Source: Nocardioides aurantiacus
GTDB lineage: Bacteria; Actinomycetota; Actinomycetes; Propionibacteriales; Nocardioidaceae
Assembly (NCBI RefSeq): GCF_003752505.1
Contig: NZ_RKHO01000001.1
Location: forward strand, 1,550,001 to 1,614,000
Length of the DNA: 64,000 nt
Direction of reading: 5' to 3'
Below, piece by piece: positions 16,660 through 25,655 of this stretch (position 1 is its first letter; every line of letters starts with the position of its first letter). Made by a program: the position numbers and the translations under genes. The notes beneath the pieces are model-generated. The model saw only the letters and a list, made by a program, of their open reading frames with translations, did not search any database and was not told the origin of the DNA.

Positions 16660-17598
16660 TCACAGTCGACCGGCGGAGAAGGTGTCGCAGGCCTCCAGCG
16701 AGCCCTGCTCGAGGCCGATGTTGAACCACTTCACGCGCTGGGCGGCGGAGCCGTGGGTGAAGGAGTCGGTGTCGACCCGGCCCGAGGAGCGCTGCTGGAT
16801 CCGGTCGTCGCCGACCGCCTCCGCGGCGTCGATGGCCCGCTCGATGTCGTCCTGGGTCAGGTCGGAGATGATCGTCTGGCCGTCCTGGTCCCGGGTGCGG
16901 GTCGCGCTGCGGGCCCACATGCCGGCCAGGCAGTCGGCCTTGAGCTCGACCCGCACGGCGTCGCTGTCGGCGCCCTGCTGGGTGCGGATCCGGCCGAGGT
17001 CGCCCTGGAGGTCCTCCACGTGGTGGCCGTACTCGTGGGCGATGACGTAGCCGATCGCGAACGGGCCGCCCTGCGCCCCGAGCCGGCCGCGCAGCATGTC
17101 GTCGAAGAAGGTGGTGTCGAGGTAGACCAGCTGGTCGTTGGGGCAGTAGAACGGCCCCATCTCCGAGCTGGCCTGGCCGCAGCCGGACTGCGTCGATCCC
17201 TCGAACCGCACCGTCTTGATCTGCTGGTAGGCCTCGCCCGTCTGGTCGGGGTAGGCCCGGTCCCAGAAGTCCTGCACCGAGGTGGTGAACAGGTCGATCG
17301 CGCAGGCGTCGGAGCTGTTGGCGTCCTCCCCGGTGCGGCACTCGTTGGTGGTCTGCTCGCCGGTCGCGCCCGAGGAGCCGGTCCCGCCGCCCCCACCGCC
17401 TCCGCCGAGGAACTGGATGGCCACGTAGACCAGCACCACCAGGATGATCCCGCCGATCCCGAGGCCACCCTTGCCGCCGGTGGGGATGGGCAGTCGGCCG
17501 CCGCCGCCTCCCGTGCCGCCGCCGAAGCCACCGCCGCCACCGCCGCGGCGTACCTCCACCTGGCCCTGGTCGATGCGGGCCTTGGGGTTGAAGCGCAT
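16660..17598 (-). CDS. Neutral zinc metallopeptidase, YpfJ family
   Basis: A 312-aa membrane-anchored metallopeptidase. A Gly-rich N-terminus (residues 18-45) precedes a single transmembrane helix (about 47-63), then a second Gly-rich stretch and the extracytoplasmic peptidase domain. The zinc motif is HEYGHH in GYVIAHEYGHHVEDLQ, with the downstream ELKADCLAGMWA carrying the glutamate. Paired cysteines (C in NECRTG and SGCGQA) suggest disulfides outside the cell. It starts at ATG 17596-17598 behind GGAGC. Substrate unknown. Confidence 0.9.
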   Translation of the reverse strand: MRFNPKARIDQGQVEVRRGGGGGGFGGGTGGGGGRLPIPTGGKGGLGIGGIILVVLVYVAIQFLGGGGGGGGTGSSGATGEQTTNECRTGEDANSSDACAIDLFTTSVQDFWDRAYPDQTGEAYQQIKTVRFEGSTQSGCGQASSEMGPFYCPNDQLVYLDTTFFDDMLRGRLGAQGGPFAIGYVIAHEYGHHVEDLQGDLGRIRTQQGADSDAVRVELKADCLAGMWARSATRTRDQDGQTIISDLTQDDIERAIDAAEAVGDDRIQQRSSGRVDTDSFTHGSAAQRVKWFNIGLEQGSLEACDTFSAGRL

Positions 17599-17740
17599 GG
17601 GTGCTCCGCTCGGTCGGGGTGGCTCGTAGACTAGGGCCCGCGGGTCGGTCGTGTCGCAGCCCGGCTGCGGCCCGCGATCCACCGTGAGTACCCCGTCCCG
17701 GGGAGCCCAGCACGGTGGCCACCCCCGACGAAGGCCTGTC

Positions 17741-19339
<1,599 letters not shown>

Positions 19340-19387
19340 GCGTCGGTGCGGGGCCGGGTGTCGGTGGCGCGCACTAGCCTCGGGCCC

Positions 19388-20206
19388 ATGTCCACCGGCT
19401 CCTCACCCTCCACCACGCCCTTCCCCGACACCGAGCGGCTGAGCCGGGTCGGGTTGCGGGCCGAGCTCGACGGGGCCGTGCTGACCGTCACCCTCGACCG
19501 GCCGCAGCGCCGCAACAGCCAGACCCCGGGCCAGTGGCACGCCCTGGGCGACCTCGGCGCGTCGGTGCCCGACGAGGTCCGGGTGGTGGTGGTGCGCGGC
19601 GAGGGGGCGACGTTCTCGGCCGGCCTCGACACGCGCCTGCTGGGCCCCGACGGCGTCCCGGGGGAGGACTCGGTCCACGACCTGATGCGCGGCGACGACC
19701 AGCACGTGCTGGACACCATCGACGCCTACCAGCGCGGCTTCACCTGGCTGGGCGACCCCCGGTTCGTCTCGGTCGCGCAGGTGCGCGGGCACGCCATCGG
19801 CGCGGGGTTCCAGCTGGCCCTGGCCTGCGACCTGCGGGTGGTGGCCGAGGACGCGCTGTTCTGCATGAAGGAGCCGGCGCTGGGCCTGGTGCCGGACCTG
19901 GCGGGAACAAAACCCCTGGTCGAGCTGGTTGGCTACTCGCGGGCGCTGGAGATCTGCGCGACGGCGAGGTTCCTCGGGGCCGAGGAGGCACGTCACCTCG
20001 GCCTGGCCACCGCGGTGGTGCCGGGCGACGACCTCGAGGCCACCACGGCCGACCTCGTCGAGGCCCTGCTCTCCAGCGACGCAGGAGCGGTCCGCGAGAC
20101 CAAGGCACTGCTGCAGTCAGCAGGCAGCCTCGGTCTGGAGGAGCAGCGCCTGCGCGAGCGACAGGCACAGCTGCGTCGGTTCCGGGCCCTCACCGCGAGG
20201 GGCTGA
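19388..20206 (+). CDS. Enoyl-CoA hydratase/isomerase family protein
   Basis: A 272-aa crotonase-fold enzyme. The oxyanion-hole regions are GATFSAGLDTRLLG and RGHAIGAGFQLALACDLRV, and MKEPALGLVPDL carries a glutamate at the usual catalytic region. The protein probably hydrates or isomerises an acyl-CoA in fatty-acid or related catabolism. The ATG at 19388 is 7 nt after TAGCCT, so the mRNA is probably leaderless. The exporter gene follows after 28 bp with its own strong ribosome-binding site. Confidence 0.88.
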   Translation: MSTGSSPSTTPFPDTERLSRVGLRAELDGAVLTVTLDRPQRRNSQTPGQWHALGDLGASVPDEVRVVVVRGEGATFSAGLDTRLLGPDGVPGEDSVHDLMRGDDQHVLDTIDAYQRGFTWLGDPRFVSVAQVRGHAIGAGFQLALACDLRVVAEDALFCMKEPALGLVPDLAGTKPLVELVGYSRALEICATARFLGAEEARHLGLATAVVPGDDLEATTADLVEALLSSDAGAVRETKALLQSAGSLGLEEQRLRERQAQLRRFRALTARG

Positions 20207-20234
20207 GCGGCCGGGCAGCCGGGAAGGAGAACCC

Positions 20235-22121
20235 ATGAGCGGCATGAGTCCCTGGGCGATGCTCGGGTCGGCCCGGCGCGACCGGTCGGTGGTGGACCAC
20301 CGGCTGAGCCGCGACACGGTGCGTCGGGTCGTCGGCTTCGCCCTGCCCCACCGGGCGTTGATCGCGGGGTTCCTGACCTTCGTGGTCCTCGACGCCGCCC
20401 TGGTGGTCGTCAACCCGCTGCTGGTCAAGCACCTCCTCGACGACGGGGTCCTGGCCCAGGACGTCTCCGTCGTGGTGTGGCTGGCCGTCGCGATGGGCGT
20501 CACCTCGATCCTCTCCGCCGGGCTGGGTGTGGGGTCGGGCTTCTTGTCCTCGCGCATCGGCGAGAGCCTGATCTTCGACCTGCGCACCCAGGTGTTCGCC
20601 CACGTCCAGCGGCTCAGCCTCGCCTTCTTCACGCGCACCCAGACCGGCGCGCTCGTCTCCCGGCTCAACAACGACGTCGTGGGGGCGCAGCGCGCCTTCA
20701 CCTCGACGCTGTCCAGCGTGGTCTCCAACTCGATCAGCGTGGTCGTCGTGGGGATCACGATGTTCGCGCTCAGCTGGCAGGTCACGCTGGCCTGCCTGGC
20801 GCTGTTCCCGCTGCTGCTGCTGGCCTCGCGCTGGGTGGGCCGTCAGATCAGCGGCCTGACGCGGCGCCAGATGGACGGCAACGCCGACCTGGGCAACATG
20901 ATGACCGAGCGCTTCAACGTGGGCGGCGCGCTGCTGCTCAAGCTGTTCGGCCGACGCGACGAGGAGGACGACCGCTACGCCGAGAAGGCCGGCGTGGTGC
21001 GCGACCTCGGCATCCGGATCGCGCTCGTCACCCGGATCTTCATGGCCTTCATGATGCTGATCCCGGCGCTGGCGACCGCGCTGGTCTACGGCATCGGCGG
21101 CACCCTGGCCGTGAGCGGGGCGCTCACCATCGGCACCCTGACCGCGCTCGCGACGCTGCTGCTGCGACTGCTCGGGCCGATGCAGGGCCTGTCCAACGTG
21201 CGTGTCGACGTGATGACCGCGCTGGTCAGCTTCGACCGCGTCTTCGAGGTGCTCGACCTGCCCTCCACCGTGGCGGAGAAGGACGACCCCGTGGAGGTCG
21301 ACCCCCACCACGGCCGGGTGCAGTTCTCCCACGTCGGCTTCGGCTACCCCTCCGCCGAGGAGGTCTCCCTGGCCAGCCTCGAGACCGTCGCACGGGTCGA
21401 GACCCGCGACAACGGGCCCGTGCTGCACGACGTCGACTTCGTGGCCGAGCCCGGCCAGATGGTGGCCCTGGTGGGCCCCTCGGGCGCCGGCAAGACCACC
21501 ATCACCCACCTCGTCGCCCGGCTCTACGACGTGACGAGCGGGGCCGTGCTGGTCGGCGGCCACGACGTCCGCGAGGTGTCGCTGCAGTCGCTGGAGGACT
21601 CCGTCGGCTACGTCACCCAGGACGCCCACATGTTCCACGACACCATCCGCGAGAACCTCCGCTACGCCCATCCCGACGCCTCGGACGAGCAGGTCTGGGC
21701 GGCCCTGGAGGCGGCGCGGATCGCCTCGCTGGTGCGCTCGATGCCCGACGGCCTCGACACCGTCGTGGGCGACCGCGGCTACCGGCTCTCCGGGGGCGAG
21801 CGGCAGCGGCTGGCCATCGCCCGGCTGCTGCTCAAGGCGCCGTCCATCGTGGTGCTCGACGAGGCCACCGCCCACCTCGACTCCGAGTCGGAGTTCGCGG
21901 TGCAGCAGGCCCTGGACTCCGCCCTGGAGGGACGCACCTCGCTCGTCATCGCCCACCGGCTCTCCACCGTCCGCAACGCCGACCTGATCCTCGTCGTCGA
22001 CGGCGGTCGCATCGTGCAGCGCGGCACCCACGCCGAGCTGCTGGCCGCCGGCGGCCTCTACGCCGACCTGCACCGCACCCAGTTCGAGGAGGACGCCCCC
22101 GCCCCGCAGACGGTGGGCTGA
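20235..22121 (+). CDS. ABC transporter, fused membrane and ATPase domains (exporter)
   Basis: A 628-aa half-transporter of the multidrug/lipid exporter type: six-helix membrane domain (about residues 35-325), then the ATPase domain with Walker A GPSGAGKTT, signature LSGGERQR and Walker B IVVLDEATAHLD, ending with the H-loop SLVIAHRLSTV. Between the two lies a region with FGYPSAEEVSLASLETVARV, longer than the usual first strand pair, where a short insertion occurs. It should work as a homodimer. The ribosome-binding site GGGAAGGAGA is excellent. Substrate unknown. Confidence 0.92.
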   Translation: MSGMSPWAMLGSARRDRSVVDHRLSRDTVRRVVGFALPHRALIAGFLTFVVLDAALVVVNPLLVKHLLDDGVLAQDVSVVVWLAVAMGVTSILSAGLGVGSGFLSSRIGESLIFDLRTQVFAHVQRLSLAFFTRTQTGALVSRLNNDVVGAQRAFTSTLSSVVSNSISVVVVGITMFALSWQVTLACLALFPLLLLASRWVGRQISGLTRRQMDGNADLGNMMTERFNVGGALLLKLFGRRDEEDDRYAEKAGVVRDLGIRIALVTRIFMAFMMLIPALATALVYGIGGTLAVSGALTIGTLTALATLLLRLLGPMQGLSNVRVDVMTALVSFDRVFEVLDLPSTVAEKDDPVEVDPHHGRVQFSHVGFGYPSAEEVSLASLETVARVETRDNGPVLHDVDFVAEPGQMVALVGPSGAGKTTITHLVARLYDVTSGAVLVGGHDVREVSLQSLEDSVGYVTQDAHMFHDTIRENLRYAHPDASDEQVWAALEAARIASLVRSMPDGLDTVVGDRGYRLSGGERQRLAIARLLLKAPSIVVLDEATAHLDSESEFAVQQALDSALEGRTSLVIAHRLSTVRNADLILVVDGGRIVQRGTHAELLAAGGLYADLHRTQFEEDAPAPQTVG

Positions 22122-22160
22122 GCCGCGCCCGGGCCGGTCGGTGTCCCCTAGCGTGGGGGC

Positions 22161-22919
22161 ATGGACCTCCAGCTGACCGACCGTGTCTTCCTCGTCACCG
22201 GGGGCGCTCGCGGCCTGGGCCGGGCCAGTGCCGAGCTGCTCGTCGCCGAGGGCGCGCGCGTGGTGCTGTCGGGGCGGAGCGAGAGCTCGCTCGGCGAGGC
22301 CGTGACCGCGCTGGGCGAGGACCGGGCCACCGCGGTGGTCGCCGACAACGCCGACCCCGCCACCGCCCACCGGCTCGTCGAGACGGCCCTGTCGCGCTGG
22401 GGCCGGCTCGACGGGGCCCTGGTCTCGGTCGGTGGACCACCGCCCGGCTCGGTGATGGAGACCGAGGACCGGATCTGGAGCGAGGCCTTCGAGTCGATCG
22501 TCGTCGGAGGCCTGCGGGTCGCACGGGCGACCGCGCGGGCCGTCGAGGGGCCGGCGTCGATCGTGTTCGTGCTCTCCACGTCGGTGCGCGAGCCGGTGGC
22601 CGGCCTGGCGGTGTCCAACGGCCTGCGTCCGGGCCTGGCCATGGCGGCCAAGGTGCTCGCCGGCGAGCTCGGGCCGCGGCAGGTGCGCGTCAACGGCCTG
22701 CTGCCCGGGCGCATCTCCACCGACCGGGTGGCCGAGCTCGACCAGGCGACCGGCAACGCCGAGGAGGCCCGACGCCGGGCGGTGGCCTCGATCCCGCTCG
22801 GACGCTACGGCCGGCCCGAGGAGTTCGCCGCCGCGGCGGCGTTCCTGCTCAGCCCGGTCTCATCCTTCGTCACGGGGACGATGCTGCCCGTGGACGGCGG
22901 TCTGCTGCGCGGGCTCTGA
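22161..22919 (+). CDS. Short-chain dehydrogenase/reductase
   Basis: A 252-aa SDR. The cofactor motif TGGARGLG is near residue 13 and the SGRSE after strand 2 suggests NADPH preference. The expected catalytic YxxxK is replaced: the equivalent region reads SNGLRPGLAMAAKVLAGELG, so the tyrosine is missing while a lysine remains. That pattern, with the C-terminal FVTGTMLPVDGG, is known from a subset of SDRs of unclear activity. TAGCGT lies 6 nt before the ATG. The last 60 bp overlap the convergent SURF1 gene. Confidence 0.88.
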   Translation: MDLQLTDRVFLVTGGARGLGRASAELLVAEGARVVLSGRSESSLGEAVTALGEDRATAVVADNADPATAHRLVETALSRWGRLDGALVSVGGPPPGSVMETEDRIWSEAFESIVVGGLRVARATARAVEGPASIVFVLSTSVREPVAGLAVSNGLRPGLAMAAKVLAGELGPRQVRVNGLLPGRISTDRVAELDQATGNAEEARRRAVASIPLGRYGRPEEFAAAAAFLLSPVSSFVTGTMLPVDGGLLRGL

Positions 22920-23687
22920 GTCACGGCCGGGGCGGCGTCGCGCCTCGCCCGCGGGCGTGCCCTCCCGTCGCCGGCCGCGCAGCTCGTCGTAGGCCAGGTA
23001 GGCGAACCCGAAGACGGCCAGCGCCCCGAAGAACCACCACTGCAGGCCGTAGAAGAAGTGCGGGCCGTTGCTGCCGGCGTCCGGGAGCTCGGTGAGGGCG
23101 AGCTGCTGCTCCGGCTCCGGGCTCTCCTCGGCCAGGTCGAGGAACCCGCGGTAGAGCGGGTGGGGGACCGCCTCGGCGGCCGCCTGCGAGGACACGGCCC
23201 GGGTGCTGAGGTCCTGGACCTGCGTCGCGCCGCCGGTCGCGTCCTGCCGGACGTAGCCGGTCACCGTGACCGTCCCCTCGGTCGCGGGTGGCAGGTCGGG
23301 GCGGGTGCGGCCGGAGTTGTCGGTCGCGAGCCAGCCACGGTCGACCAGCACCGCGGTGCCGTCCTCGGTGACCAGGGGGGTGACGACGTCGACGCCGGCA
23401 CCGCCCTCGCGGGTCTGGTACTTCAGCACGATCGTGTGCTCGTCGTCCCAGGTGCCCCGGGCGGTCACCCGCTGCCACGCCGCCTCGGCCGGGGGCTGTC
23501 GATCGGTGGAGAGCACCTCCTCGACGGGCACGGGAGCCGCGCGGAGGTTGGTGCTCACGATGCGGTTCTCCTGCTTGCGGTCCTCCAGCCGGCCGAACTG
23601 CCACTGCCCCAGCAGCAGGGTCAGGTAGGCCAGGAGCGCGACCACGACGGCGAACACGACCCAGCGACGTGACAGCAGGAACCCCAC
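22860..23687 (-). CDS. SURF1 family cytochrome oxidase assembly protein
   Basis: A 275-aa membrane protein. It shows the SURF1 layout: an N-terminal helix (RRWVVFAVVVALLAYLTLLL) followed directly by GQWQFGRLEDRKQEN, a large extracytoplasmic domain with VDRGWLATDNSGRTRP, and a C-terminal helix after NGPHFFYGLQWWFFGALAVF. SURF1 helps insert haem a into cytochrome c oxidase. The start is GTG at 23685-23687, 6 nt after TACGCT on the minus strand, which indicates a leaderless mRNA. The charged tail of about 45 residues runs over the SDR 3' end. Confidence 0.9.
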   Translation of the reverse strand: MGFLLSRRWVVFAVVVALLAYLTLLLGQWQFGRLEDRKQENRIVSTNLRAAPVPVEEVLSTDRQPPAEAAWQRVTARGTWDDEHTIVLKYQTREGGAGVDVVTPLVTEDGTAVLVDRGWLATDNSGRTRPDLPPATEGTVTVTGYVRQDATGGATQVQDLSTRAVSSQAAAEAVPHPLYRGFLDLAEESPEPEQQLALTELPDAGSNGPHFFYGLQWWFFGALAVFGFAYLAYDELRGRRREGTPAGEARRRPGRDSEPAQQTAVHGQHRPRDEG

Positions 23688-23728
23688 GGCACGAGCGTAG
23701 TTCGGGGTTCCGTCCCTAGACTGGCCGG

Positions 23729-24754
23729 GTGAGCGCCCACGACGACATCCAGCCAGCCCCGGCGGGCGGCCTGCTCGACGGCTTCGGCCGGGTCGCCACC
23801 GACCTGCGGGTCTCCCTGACCGACCGGTGCAACCTGCGGTGCAACTACTGCATGCCGGCCGAGGGGCTCGACTGGATGCCCACCGACCAGACGCTGACCG
23901 ACGACGAGGTCGTCCGTCTGGTGAGGATCGGCGTCGAGGACCTCGGCATCCGCGAGGTCCGCTTCACCGGGGGGGAGCCGCTGCTGCGCCGGGGGCTCAC
24001 CGACATCGTCCGGCGTACGGCGCAGCTGCGCCCGCGCCCGGAGGTCTCGCTCACCACCAACGCCCTCGGCCTCGCCCGCACCGCCGGGGCCCTCGCCGAG
24101 TCGGGCCTGGACCGGGTGAACGTCAGCCTCGACACCATCCGCGCCGACGTGTTCGCGCAGATCACGCGCCGCGACCGGCTGCACGACGTGGTCGCCGGGC
24201 TCGAGGCGGCGGACGCGGCCGGCATCGGCCCGATCAAGATCAACGCCGTGCTGCTGCGCGGCGTCAACGACCACCTCGCGCCGGAGCTGCTCGGCTGGTG
24301 CCTGGAGCGCGGCTACCAGCTGCGGATCATCGAGCAGATGCCGCTCGACGCCCAGCACGCCTGGTCCCGGGAGGGCATGGTCACCGCCGAGGAGATCTTC
24401 GCCTCGCTGGCCACCGCCTTCACGCTGACGCCCGACCCCGACCACCGCGGCAGCGCCCCGGCCGAGACGTTCCTCGTCGACGGCGGGCCCGCCCGTGTCG
24501 GGGTGATCGCCTCGGTGACGCGCCCGTTCTGCGGCGACTGCGACCGGGTGCGGCTCACCGCAGACGGTCAGGTCCGCAACTGCCTGTTCGCCCGTGAGGA
24601 GTCCGACCTGCGGGCGGCGCTGCGCGGCGGTGCGAGCGACGACGAGATCGCCGACCGCTGGCGCCTGGCGATGGTCACCAAGCGTCCCGGCCACGGCATC
24701 GACGACACCACGTTCCTGCAGCCGACGCGTCCGATGTCGGCGATCGGCGGCTGA
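23729..24754 (+). CDS. moaA: MoaA, GTP 3',8-cyclase of molybdenum cofactor synthesis
   Basis: A 341-aa radical-SAM enzyme that starts molybdopterin synthesis from GTP. The SAM cluster motif is DRCNLRCNYCMP, the C-terminal second cluster motif is PFCGDCDRVRLTADGQVRNC, and the chain ends in the conserved Gly-Gly. No other moa or mog gene is in the window. TAGACT at 23717-23722 is followed by 6 nt and the GTG start, so the transcript is probably leaderless; the promoter is back to back with that of SURF1 within about 40 bp. Confidence 0.96.
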   Translation: MSAHDDIQPAPAGGLLDGFGRVATDLRVSLTDRCNLRCNYCMPAEGLDWMPTDQTLTDDEVVRLVRIGVEDLGIREVRFTGGEPLLRRGLTDIVRRTAQLRPRPEVSLTTNALGLARTAGALAESGLDRVNVSLDTIRADVFAQITRRDRLHDVVAGLEAADAAGIGPIKINAVLLRGVNDHLAPELLGWCLERGYQLRIIEQMPLDAQHAWSREGMVTAEEIFASLATAFTLTPDPDHRGSAPAETFLVDGGPARVGVIASVTRPFCGDCDRVRLTADGQVRNCLFAREESDLRAALRGGASDDEIADRWRLAMVTKRPGHGIDDTTFLQPTRPMSAIGG

Positions 24755-24763
24755 CCGGGAGAC

Positions 24764-24792
24764 CGACCGGGCGGCTGCTCGGCGGCCGGTCG
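24764..24792. terminator. Weak hairpin between convergent genes
   Basis: CGACCGG (24764-24770) can pair with CCGGTCG (24786-24792) around a 15-nt GC-rich interior. It lies between the moaA stop and the convergent 71-aa gene and could act as a terminator for either strand. There is no U-tract, as is common at this GC content. Confidence 0.3.
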
Positions 24793-24815
24793 ACCCGCTG
24801 CGTGCGACGCCCGCC

Positions 24816-25031
24816 TCAGGCGTGCGGGACGACGTCGCGCAGGAACTGGCGCGCGGCGAGGAAGTCGCCCAGGGAGCCGCGGTGCTCCTCGCACGCCAGC
24901 CACACCTTGCGCCGGTCGGGCGTGTGCAGCTTGGGGTTGTTCCACAGCAGCTGGTGGGTCGCGGGGGCCTGGCAGCCCTTGGCCGAGCAGGTGGCCTCGA
25001 CCTCGGGGGCGGTCTCGTCGGCCGTGCTCAC
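24816..25031 (-). CDS. Small Cys/His-rich conserved protein
   Basis: A 71-aa protein with a likely zinc-binding arrangement: Cys-x4-Cys in TCSAKGCQAPATH, and Cys-x2-His in LACEEHRGSL. The stretch HQLLWNNPKLHTPDRRK is characteristic of a small conserved actinobacterial family, sometimes carrying the unsupported name 'acetone carboxylase'. No enzyme domain fits in this length. The GTG start overlaps the stop of the upstream DUF3099 gene (GTGA), so the two are co-translated. Function unknown. Confidence 0.75.
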   Translation of the reverse strand: MSTADETAPEVEATCSAKGCQAPATHQLLWNNPKLHTPDRRKVWLACEEHRGSLGDFLAARQFLRDVVPHA

Positions 25032-25324
25032 CCGAGCTCCTTGTAGCCCCGCCCGGGCTGCACCAGGTCGGCGCCGTCGGTGCGCGGTGCGGCGCTGTTG
25101 GCCACGATCACCGCGACGTAGGGCAGGAAGACCGCGCCGAAGATGAGGACCCAGCGGACCCAGCCCGGACCGACCACGGCCGCGCCGACGAAGCAGAGCG
25201 TCCGCACGACCATCGAGATGATGTAGCGGCGTCGCCGCCGGTCGAGGTCGTCGCGGTGGCTCTGGGGTGCGGTCGTGATGCGGACCGGCTCGGTACCGCG
25301 CCGGTTGCTGCGTGTTCCTGCCAC
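25028..25324 (-). CDS. DUF3099 family membrane protein
   Basis: A 98-aa protein with two predicted transmembrane helices (around VVRTLCFVGAAVVG and WVLIFGAVFLPYVAVIVAN). ITTAPQSHRDDLDRRRRRYI before the first helix is the family signature. The GTG at 25322-25324 is supported by TACGCT ending 7 nt upstream (25332-25337), that is, a leaderless start; the GGAGG just before the codon is too close to serve as a ribosome-binding site. Function unknown. Confidence 0.8.
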   Translation of the reverse strand: MAGTRSNRRGTEPVRITTAPQSHRDDLDRRRRRYIISMVVRTLCFVGAAVVGPGWVRWVLIFGAVFLPYVAVIVANSAAPRTDGADLVQPGRGYKELG

Positions 25325-25438
25325 ACCTCCCAGCGTACGGGCGGGCTCCCAGCCCCTCGGGCGGCCGGGGGAGCCGCAGTGCGACACTGGCGCCGTCATG
25401 GGGCCCCGAGCCTCCACCGCGCACCCAGGAGGACGTTG

Positions 25439-25651
25439 ATGTCCGACCGCACCTACCGAGTGACCGAGATCGTCGGCACCTCCACCGAGGGCATCGACCA
25501 GGCGATCCGCAACGGCGTCGAGCGCGCCGCGCGCACGCTGCGCCACGTCGACTGGTTCGAGATGACCCAGGTCCGCGGCCACGTCAAGGACGGCCAGGTG
25601 GAGCACTTCCAGGTCGGTCTCAAGGTCGGCTTCCGGCTCGAGGACGACTGA
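25439..25651 (+). CDS. Dodecin family flavin-binding protein
   Basis: A 70-aa dodecin. These proteins form hollow dodecamers that bind FMN or riboflavin and sequester flavin. The family features are YRVTEIVGTSTEGIDQAI and the central DWFEMTQVRGHV, where the Trp stacks on the flavin rings. CAGGAGG lies 6 nt before the ATG. The following gene begins 4 bp after the stop, so the two are probably one operon. Confidence 0.93.
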   Translation: MSDRTYRVTEIVGTSTEGIDQAIRNGVERAARTLRHVDWFEMTQVRGHVKDGQVEHFQVGLKVGFRLEDD

Positions 25652-25655
25652 GGCG

